The translations under genes were made by a program, and so were the position numbers. A stretch of DNA of 19,048 nucleotides, taken from contig CABQJA010000023.1 of the NCBI GenBank assembly GCA_902464345.1, positions 1 through 19,048 on the forward strand. The letters are read 5' to 3'. This document shows, in pieces, positions 8,177 through 13,572 of the stretch (position 1 is the first letter of the stretch; every line of letters begins with the position of its first letter). The stretch is from an uncultured Clostridium sp. (GTDB lineage: Bacteria; Bacillota; Clostridia; Lachnospirales; Lachnospiraceae). The notes beneath the pieces are model-generated. The model had not been told where the DNA came from and ran no database searches. It saw only the letters and a list, made by a program, of their open reading frames with translations.

Positions 8177-9001
8177 ATGGAAAATAAGATAGAGCCGGCA
8201 CATGCTGAGTTGATGAATGAGGATGTGCAGGTGGAGACTCTGGTGCATGCAGGAGAACGACTGGATGACCTGCAGTGCAAGGGTTACCGGATCATTCAGG
8301 ATCCGAAGCGGTTCTGCTTCGGTGTGGATGCGGTGTTTCTATCAGAATTCGTGAAAGAGAAAGTCAAGTGTGGGAATCGGATTCTTGATCTGGGAACCGG
8401 AACCGGGATTATTCCGATTCTCCTGGCTGCAAAGACAGAGGCTGCACATATTACCGGACTGGAAATACAGACAGAGAGTGCGGAAATGGCAGAGCGCAGT
8501 GTGCGCCTGAACGGACTGTCTGACCGAATTGCAATTAAAAAGGGTGATATTAAAGAAGCCGCAGGATTGTTTTCTGCAGCTTCTTTTGATGTCATCACAT
8601 CGAACCCTCCATATATGACAAATCAGCATGGCCTGCAGAATGCATATGAGCCGAAAAATATTGCACGGCATGAGATTCTCTGCAATCTGGAGGATGTGGT
8701 GAAGGCAGCCGCCTATCTGGTGAAACCGGGTGGCAGTTTCTTTATGATCCATAAGCCGTTTCGACTGGCGGAGATTTTCAGTGTGCTGATGCAGTATAAG
8801 ATGGAGCCGAAGCGGATGCGCATGATCCAGTCCTATGTGGACAAGGAGCCGGGCATGGTCATGGTGGAAGCGGTGCGTGGCGGACGGTCACGGATCAAGG
8901 TGGAGCCGCCGCTGATCGTGTATCGGGAAAAGGGCGTGTATACGGATGAAGTGCGCGGGATATATGGGAAACAGGAAAATAAAAATGTAAAAAAATATTG
9001 A
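8177..9001 (+). CDS. trmN6: tRNA1(Val) (adenine37-N6)-methyltransferase (TrmN6/YabB family)
   Basis: SAM-dependent class I methyltransferase. The pre-motif ERLDDLQCKGYRIIQDP and FCFGVDAVFLSEF is the usual N-terminal signature; SAM motif I is ILDLGTGTGIIPILLA (D71 onward) and the catalytic NPPY is at 143-146. The family methylates N6 of A37 in tRNA1(Val) in Escherichia coli; the substrate is less certain in Firmicutes. The start is uncertain: ATG 8177 has AGGATG at 8163-8168, while ATG 8150 and GTG 8132 are in-frame alternatives adding 9 or 15 residues. The last codons (8921 onward) are duplicated 990 nt downstream with a different final tail, so this gene's 3' end marks an insertion boundary. 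Confidence 0.9.
   Translation: MENKIEPAHAELMNEDVQVETLVHAGERLDDLQCKGYRIIQDPKRFCFGVDAVFLSEFVKEKVKCGNRILDLGTGTGIIPILLAAKTEAAHITGLEIQTESAEMAERSVRLNGLSDRIAIKKGDIKEAAGLFSAASFDVITSNPPYMTNQHGLQNAYEPKNIARHEILCNLEDVVKAAAYLVKPGGSFFMIHKPFRLAEIFSVLMQYKMEPKRMRMIQSYVDKEPGMVMVEAVRGGRSRIKVEPPLIVYREKGVYTDEVRGIYGKQENKNVKKY
8921..8968 (+). repeat. direct repeat, copy 1 (inside the trmN6 3' end)
   Basis: This 48-nt segment recurs at 9911-9958 with one difference (C8956 versus T9946). It encodes YREKGVYTDEVRGIYG of TrmN6 in frame. The flanks diverge at once on the 5' side and gradually on the 3' side. Together with copy 2 it brackets the JAB cassette, as attachment sites or recombination arms would. Confidence 0.9.
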
Positions 9002-9026
9002 ACTATACGTAAAAGAATGGTATGAT
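8998..9026 (+). promoter_or_regulatory. SigA-type promoter of the JAB cassette
   Basis: -35 TTGAAC (8998-9003), a 17-nt spacer and -10 TATGAT (9021-9026). The -35 overlaps the trmN6 stop codon, so the cassette's transcription start lies immediately inside the insertion boundary. A purine-rich AGAGAGGGG at 9052-9060 follows but has no in-frame start at a suitable distance. Confidence 0.65.
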
Positions 9027-9091
9027 AAATCATAGAACGGAGAATTTAGTAAGAGAGGGGTCTGCTATAAGAATAAAAATCAAAGAGCCGT

Positions 9092-9706
9092 ATGATAAGA
9101 AATGAAATAGAATATCAACGTATAGGACGTAATAAATCTACACAAATTAATAATGGGTATATTAATAGTGGAGCTTATAGAAAGAAATTTGACCTGCTGT
9201 CTGATTCAAAAGAATTAAATCGTTTGGTTTATCAACTGGCTAAAAAGATGTTAGATCATAGAGCAGGAACCGAGTATGAAGACATGTATTGGATTGATCT
9301 TGATACATTGACGATAGTTGCGGAAGAATTAAATGCAGAAACAGCTAAAGAAATTGTATATTCCGATAAAACTAAAAAAATAGTTGCAGATTATAAAAAC
9401 AATCCGACAAAAAGATTGCTAACAATCCATACACATCCAAGTAGTTTTCCACCCAGTATTCCGGATTTTAATGCTAATTTTGAAAATGGATATAATATTG
9501 GGGTGATTATTTGTCATGATGGAACGGTTTTTCTTTATTCAGCGGAAGAGGAATTGAATGAAAATTACTATAACCTCTTAGTTGCGAAGAAACTAAATCA
9601 AGGCTATAATGATTATGAAGCAAGATTTATTACACTTCAGGAGATGCAGGAAAATTTTGAAATAGTAATTAAGGAGGTAACGGATAATGATGGTAATGGA
9701 AAATGA
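9092..9706 (+). CDS. free-standing JAB/MPN-like metallo-domain protein, phage/toxin-type
   Basis: A 204-residue AT-rich gene. The central HTHPSSFPPSIPD (H113, H115, S122, D125) resembles the JAMM zinc motif HxHP..PSxxD of JAB peptidases and deamidases, with one residue fewer between the second His and the Ser than in the standard spacing. Flanking text such as INSGAYRKKFDLL, KKMLDHRAGTEYEDMYWID and GVIICHDGTVFLYS recalls, from memory, the C-terminal JAB-like domain of phage minor head proteins and polymorphic toxins; here it stands alone. The ATG has a weak AAAGAG site, and upstream codons in the frame contain stops. The 3' end overlaps a 58-residue gene by 20 nt. It could be a toxin-like or immunity-linked effector, or a phage relic; activity is unproven. 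Confidence 0.7.
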   Translation: MIRNEIEYQRIGRNKSTQINNGYINSGAYRKKFDLLSDSKELNRLVYQLAKKMLDHRAGTEYEDMYWIDLDTLTIVAEELNAETAKEIVYSDKTKKIVADYKNNPTKRLLTIHTHPSSFPPSIPDFNANFENGYNIGVIICHDGTVFLYSAEEELNENYYNLLVAKKLNQGYNDYEARFITLQEMQENFEIVIKEVTDNDGNGK

Positions 9707-9863
9707 TGAATTCAGAATCCCTGAGCAGTATCGGAAAATGTCCGTTGCTCAGTTGGATAAAGAAGCAGAAATAATTTTGGAACAGATAAAGAATGCACCA
9801 AGAAATATTCAGCATAAGAAAAAGGCTACACAAGGTCAAAAAGAAGTATCATTTTATATTTAA
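9687..9863 (+). CDS. small charged protein, partner of the JAB-like gene
   Basis: A 58-residue ORF beginning MMVMENDEFRIPEQYRKMSV and ending KEVSFYI. AAGGAGG (9671-9677) sits 9 nt before ATG 9687, a stronger site than that of the upstream gene. It overlaps the JAB-like gene by 20 nt in another frame and is followed directly by an intrinsic terminator. The middle (AQLDKEAEIILEQIKNAP) is probably one helix and the tail is Lys-rich. The two-gene overlap with a small second partner is the layout of toxin-antitoxin or effector-immunity pairs, but I do not recognise the family. Confidence 0.65.
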   Translation: MMVMENDEFRIPEQYRKMSVAQLDKEAEIILEQIKNAPRNIQHKKKATQGQKEVSFYI

Positions 9864-9870
9864 TGTATTG

Positions 9871-9901
9871 AAGAGTCGTGAATTAAAGCGCGGCTCTTTT
9901 T
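9871..9901 (+). terminator. intrinsic terminator of the JAB cassette
   Basis: A 10-bp stem AAGAGTCGTG / CGCGGCTCTT (two G-U pairs), an 8-nt loop and five T (9897-9901), eight nt after the stop of the small gene and just before direct-repeat copy 2. Confidence 0.85.
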
Positions 9902-9910
9902 ATATACTTC

Positions 9911-9979
9911 TATCGGGAAAAGGGCGTGTATACGGATGAAGTGCGTGGGATATATGGGGTGCAGGAAAGAAATATGTAA
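9911..9979 (+). pseudogene. displaced trmN6 3' end (direct repeat copy 2: 9911-9958)
   Basis: 47 of 48 nt match 8921-8968 at an offset of 990. The frame stays open as YREKGVYTDEVRGIYGVQERNM to a TAA at 9977-9979, so this is an alternative coding end for TrmN6 with no body attached. The only mismatch inside the repeat (CGC versus CGT) is synonymous for arginine, suggesting both copies evolved as functional trmN6 ends before coming together. It marks the right boundary of the cassette. Confidence 0.85.
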
Positions 9980-9987
9980 AATATTTG

Positions 9988-10016
9988 TTGCATATCAGTG
10001 CATACAGTGATAATAT
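9988..10016 (+). promoter_or_regulatory. promoter of the HigBA-type locus with a palindrome in its spacer
   Basis: -35 TTGCAT (9988-9993), 17-nt spacer, -10 TAATAT (10011-10016). Between them, 9993-10012 reads TATCAGTGCATACAGTGATA, palindromic at 16 of 20 positions. That is the expected place for an autoregulatory antitoxin operator. Just downstream a hairpin AAAATTAC / GTAATTTT (10017-10024 with 10032-10039) would lie at the mRNA 5' end. Confidence 0.6.
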
Positions 10017-10056
10017 AAAATTACTCGATGGGTAATTTTTATTATGGAGGAGTGTA

Positions 10057-10286
10057 TTGAGGGTTATTTATGCAACAGACAAGATTGAACGGCAATGTAC
10101 CAGTTTGAAGGTAGCAAGCAGATTATTTATTTTGCAATTGATGTGAAATCCAGACGAGATGCGTGGAGAATTATATTAGAGCCGTTGGATGAGAATCAGA
10201 ATCCATATAATCCATGTAATATAGATGAAATAGCAGAAGTGGTGAGGATTGTGGAAATTATGGAGGTGAGTAAGCATTATGAGTAA
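10057..10286 (+). pseudogene. higB: HigB-type (RelE/ParE superfamily) toxin, internally deleted and frameshifted
   Basis: The first frame starts at TTG 10057, after TGGAGGAG (10045-10052), with RVIYATDKIERQCTSLKVASRLF, a good match to the N-terminus of clostridial HigB-like toxins; it hits TGA at 10144-10146. The typical C-terminus follows in another frame from about 10128: YFAIDVKSRRDAWRIILEPL, then PCNIDEIAEVVRIVEI and EVSKHYE. About 45-55 middle residues are missing at the join near 10123-10130, and the two parts are out of frame. The C-terminal half can be read as a 63-residue ORF from ATG 10095, but that start has no ribosome binding site. The toxin is therefore almost certainly dead. 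The end overlaps the antitoxin start by 8 nt, as in intact loci. Confidence 0.8.
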
Positions 10287-11355
10287 TTATGTAGAATATA
10301 ATGATACAATTGCGGTTCATCCGGGATATTATATAAAGGAAATTGTTGATGACAGCGGGCTTACACAGGAGGATTTTGCGAAGCGCTTAGGAACAACACC
10401 GAAGAATTTAAGCCTGCTGGTCAGAGGAGAACAGAGCATTTCTATAGATATTGCGATGAAACTATCCAGAATGCTGGGAACCAGTATATATTATTGGTTA
10501 AATCTTCAAAATGCATACGATACCAGAATTGCCGAGTTTAAATCAGCAGAAGAACTTACAGAGGAACGAAGAGTCTTTGAATATTTGGAATATAAATATT
10601 TCAGAGAGAATTATCATTTACCGGATTTACCAAGACAGAAGGATGAGCAGATAAAATGTGTACGTGAGTTTTTAAAAGTGGCTACACTTTCTGTATTAAC
10701 GCAAAAAGATATGGCGGTTAGCTTCCGAAGTGCAAAGGAGCTGACAGAGGCTAATACGGTAAAAGCAAATGCAATGGTGCAGATTGCTGTGAATCAGGCA
10801 TTGGGAGAACAGGTGCCCAGATTTAATAAAAAGAAATTTGAAGAGGCAGTTCAATATGCCTTATCGCTGACAGAGAATCATACCGGTTTTTATAATCAGA
10901 TTCAGACCGTATTTCGGGAGGCCGGGGTAATATTTGTTATATTGCCGAATATATCCGGATCCAAAACCAATGGTGCTACAAAAAAAATAGGAAATCATGT
11001 CCTGCTTATGGTAAATGACAGGCGGTTAAACGCAGATACTTTCTGGTTTACGCTGTTTCACGAAATAGGGCATATTATAAATGGAGATTATGGTATTTCA
11101 TTTGAAGGAGAAAACAGTGAAAAAGAGGATGCGGCGGATCGGTATGCAGAGGATTGTCTGATTCCGCCGGAAGAGTACCGGAAGTTTGTGGAAAAGAAAA
11201 AATTTGATCTCCAGACAATTCGAGAGTTTGCAAATGAAATAGGAAGGGATCCCGGCATTGTGCTTGGACGCTTGCAAAAGGATGGTATTGTAGGGTATGA
11301 TGACTGGAGTATGAAGACATTGCGACATAAGTATAAGGTGAAAGTAAACGGTTGA
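10279..11355 (+). CDS. higA: HigA-type antitoxin: XRE HTH fused to ImmA/IrrE-like metallopeptidase
   Basis: 358 residues. The N-terminal HTH (about 28-55, LTQEDFAKRLGTTPKNLSLL) follows the HigA lead-in IAVHPGYYIKEIV. The C-terminal part (about 200-330) is an ImmA/IrrE-type zinc peptidase with LFHEIGH (H261, E262, H265) and a probable third ligand in the EKEDAADRYAEDCLIP segment. GGAGGTGAG inside the toxin remnant is placed 8 nt before ATG 10279, so translation should survive the toxin lesion. Family members bind the toxin-antitoxin promoter; peptidase domains in related regulators cleave partner proteins. No damage is visible, and it lies only 24 nt before rsmI, so its promoter may also drive rsmI. 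Confidence 0.9.
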   Translation: MSNYVEYNDTIAVHPGYYIKEIVDDSGLTQEDFAKRLGTTPKNLSLLVRGEQSISIDIAMKLSRMLGTSIYYWLNLQNAYDTRIAEFKSAEELTEERRVFEYLEYKYFRENYHLPDLPRQKDEQIKCVREFLKVATLSVLTQKDMAVSFRSAKELTEANTVKANAMVQIAVNQALGEQVPRFNKKKFEEAVQYALSLTENHTGFYNQIQTVFREAGVIFVILPNISGSKTNGATKKIGNHVLLMVNDRRLNADTFWFTLFHEIGHIINGDYGISFEGENSEKEDAADRYAEDCLIPPEEYRKFVEKKKFDLQTIREFANEIGRDPGIVLGRLQKDGIVGYDDWSMKTLRHKYKVKVNG

Positions 11356-11379
11356 TATCGCAGGAAAAGGAGCAATAAC

Positions 11380-12222
11380 ATGGCAGGAACATTATATCTG
11401 TGTGCAACACCGATCGGAAATCTGGAGGACATGACGTACCGGGCAATCCGGGTGCTGCAGGAGGTTGATCTGATTGCGGCAGAGGATACAAGGAACAGTA
11501 TTAAGCTGTTGAACCATTTCGATATCCATACGCCGATGACCAGCTATCATGAATATAATAAGTATGACAAGGCACGCGTGCTGGTAGGATACCTGCAGGA
11601 GGGCAAGAATATAGCGGTGATTACGGATGCCGGAACACCGGGAATCTCTGATCCGGGTGAGGAGCTGGTCAGACAGTGCCATGAGGCCGGGATTACGGTG
11701 ACTTCTCTGCCGGGGGCATGTGCCTGCGTGAATGCACTTGTGATCAGTGGACTGCCGACGAGACGATTCTGCTTTGAAGCATTTCTGCCAACGGATAAGA
11801 AAGAACGGAGCCGGGTGCTGGAAGAGCTGAAGACAGAGACGCGGACGATTGTGCTCTATGAGGCACCGCATCGCCTGGTGCGGACGCTGCAGGAGCTGGC
11901 AGAGACACTGGGTAACCGCAGACTGACTGTCTGCCGGGAGCTGACGAAAAAGCATGAGACTGTCTTTCAGACCACATTGCATGAGGCTGTAGAATATTAT
12001 ACGGCACAGGAACCAAAGGGAGAATGTGTGCTGGTTATGGAGGGCGTGAGCTTCGAGGCGCTGGAAGAAGAGGAACGGAAACAATGGGAGACGATGAGCA
12101 TTCCGGAGCATGTGACCTACTATATGGAGCAGGGCATGGATAAAAAGGCGGCTATGAAACAGGTGGCAGCAGACCGCGGGATCAGCAAGCGGGATGTGTA
12201 CCGGGAGCTGATCGAGGAGTAG
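11380..12222 (+). CDS. rsmI: 16S rRNA (cytidine1402-2'-O)-methyltransferase
   Basis: RsmI 2'-O-methylates C1402 in the ribosomal P-site region of 16S rRNA, using SAM. Characteristic tetrapyrrole-methylase-fold motifs are ATPIGNLEDMTYRA (9-22), AEDTR (34-38), ITDAGTPGISDPG (81-93) and LPGACA (110-115), followed by PTRRFCFEAFLP and YEAPHRL. At 280 residues it is full length. AAAAGGAG precedes the ATG. In Bacillus its homologue yabC follows yabB closely; here about 2.4 kb of accessory DNA separates them. The last 41 nt overlap the 3' end of the opposing MFS gene, and no terminator lies directly after the stop. Confidence 0.96.
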   Translation: MAGTLYLCATPIGNLEDMTYRAIRVLQEVDLIAAEDTRNSIKLLNHFDIHTPMTSYHEYNKYDKARVLVGYLQEGKNIAVITDAGTPGISDPGEELVRQCHEAGITVTSLPGACACVNALVISGLPTRRFCFEAFLPTDKKERSRVLEELKTETRTIVLYEAPHRLVRTLQELAETLGNRRLTVCRELTKKHETVFQTTLHEAVEYYTAQEPKGECVLVMEGVSFEALEEEERKQWETMSIPEHVTYYMEQGMDKKAAMKQVAADRGISKRDVYRELIEE

Positions 12223-13507
12223 GGGGATATAAAAGGAGCAGTAGGAGCGTAATCAGAAGAAACGGTAAAGCTGTGACCAGTTTTGATACAGTCATACCAA
12301 GGACTCCGGTCAGGAGGCTGGTCAGAAGAAGGCCGATGGCATCCCCCAATCCGTAGATGATTATAGACGCGGCTGAGAATTTACCGGTAGCATCTGAAGG
12401 CGCCAGTTCAATAATCATCAACTGCAGGAGATTGACCAGTGAATAATAGCTGCTATACATGAGACCCCAGCAGATACCGGGTAGCAGTACACCGGTGCCG
12501 GTTTCTGCAATGACGCAGAAGCAGACCAGAGAGATGCCGGATACGGCTGCACAGCTAGCCAGAACCAATCGGCGATTCCCATGATCGGCGAGAAAACCAT
12601 AGATTACAGACATAACCAGTAATACGATTGGCTGGATGATCAGGATTGTATCAACTGATAGCTCATTTCGGCTGCTGAAGGCGAGGAGTGGCTCGTTGTA
12701 GAAGCTGATTCCGGCGGTCGCAACACCGGCGAATGCCAGTGGCAGAGCAATCTGGCGGAACTTAGGCAAAGTATGCAGATGAACCAGAAAGTTCTTAAGA
12801 CGGCGGAGCAGAGATGATTTACCGGTTGATGTGAATGCCGGAGAATGCGTGTAGCAATCGGTTGGCTGTGGGCCGGTTAATTTACGAAGCAGCAGAAGAG
12901 ATGCCAGCAGTAACAGGATACAGAAACCGATAGTCGTAATATACATATATTTCCATGAAAGGTCCAGCTGTGTGATCAGAAGTCCCCGGACAATCGGCAG
13001 CAGGATAGATGCAAGGGCAGAAATACCACTGGTAATGCCCCGGATGGTGGCACGATGTCCCGGTGATACTTCGTCTACGATATAGATATACTGAATGTCC
13101 AGGGAATAGCTGAAGGTAAGAATCGCATTTCCAAACAGAAAAATAATCAGGTTTGGAGCAAAGAAGCATACGATACAACCCAGAATCATACAGCAGATAT
13201 TCAGAAGATAAATAAGATTCCTACCCCATCTGTCAATTAAAATCCGACCGAGCGGTGCCAGCCAGGACACGATCAAAAACGGGAAATTCACCATACTTAA
13301 ATAGGCAAGTGCATTCTGACTTGTCATCCCACGTCCTATGATCAGGAAGTCTGTTGTATAGAGTGATTGGAGCTTACTGAAAAGTTCTGTACAGAAAGAA
13401 TCACAGAATTGCATGGCAAAAATAAAGACAACAATAATTAATAGTTTATAGAGTATAGTATGCCCCTCAGAAGGAATCTGAGGGGATTTTTTGTTGTGGG
13501 TAGACAT
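12182..13507 (-). CDS. MFS transporter
   Basis: A 441-residue, 12-helix major facilitator protein. Motif A-like sequences occur after helix 2 (GRILIDRWGRN, 87-97) and in the second half (YGFLADHGNRRLVLAS), and the rest is regular hydrophobic segments. AAGGAG lies 11 nt before the ATG on the minus strand. The last 14 or so residues (PPTPRSAPGTHPAC) are read from the antisense of rsmI and look unlike a normal MFS tail, as if an earlier stop was lost. Substrate unknown. It lies 65 nt downstream of the large membrane-protein gene on the same strand and may share its transcript. Confidence 0.9.
   Translation of the reverse strand: MSTHNKKSPQIPSEGHTILYKLLIIVVFIFAMQFCDSFCTELFSKLQSLYTTDFLIIGRGMTSQNALAYLSMVNFPFLIVSWLAPLGRILIDRWGRNLIYLLNICCMILGCIVCFFAPNLIIFLFGNAILTFSYSLDIQYIYIVDEVSPGHRATIRGITSGISALASILLPIVRGLLITQLDLSWKYMYITTIGFCILLLLASLLLLRKLTGPQPTDCYTHSPAFTSTGKSSLLRRLKNFLVHLHTLPKFRQIALPLAFAGVATAGISFYNEPLLAFSSRNELSVDTILIIQPIVLLVMSVIYGFLADHGNRRLVLASCAAVSGISLVCFCVIAETGTGVLLPGICWGLMYSSYYSLVNLLQLMIIELAPSDATGKFSAASIIIYGLGDAIGLLLTSLLTGVLGMTVSKLVTALPFLLITLLLLLLYPPTPRSAPGTHPAC
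13463..13492 (+). terminator. plus-strand intrinsic terminator inside the MFS 5' coding region
   Basis: A perfect 9-bp GC-rich stem CCCCTCAGA / TCTGAGGGG (13463-13471 with 13477-13485), a 5-nt loop, one A and six T. It is oriented to end plus-strand transcripts, yet the only plus gene behind it is rsmI, 1.2 kb upstream. On the MFS message the same bases form a hairpin at about codons 8-15 with no U-tract. Confidence 0.7.
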
Positions 13508-13572
13508 GACAACGGATTCTCCTTACAGTACTTGACATGATATATCGGTGAGTAAAATCATTATATTGCAGC

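Noticed and set aside
9052..9068. Strong AGAGAGGGG Shine-Dalgarno-like site before the JAB gene
   Set aside because: No start codon lies at a usable distance; the frames meet stops before 9092, so no leader ORF can be supported.
10095..10286. 63-residue ORF as a stand-alone small protein
   Set aside because: No ribosome binding site, and its sequence from about residue 12 is plainly the C-terminal half of a HigB-type toxin, so it is treated as part of a pseudogene.
11392..12111. 239-residue minus-strand open frame across rsmI
   Set aside because: Shadow of rsmI codon bias; composition (His, Gln and Cys rich) is not protein-like and no family is recognisable.
13533..13562. TTGACA on the plus strand between the MFS and membrane-protein genes
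   Set aside because: The only -10 (TAAAAT) has a 15-nt spacer and no plus-strand gene follows; probably chance.
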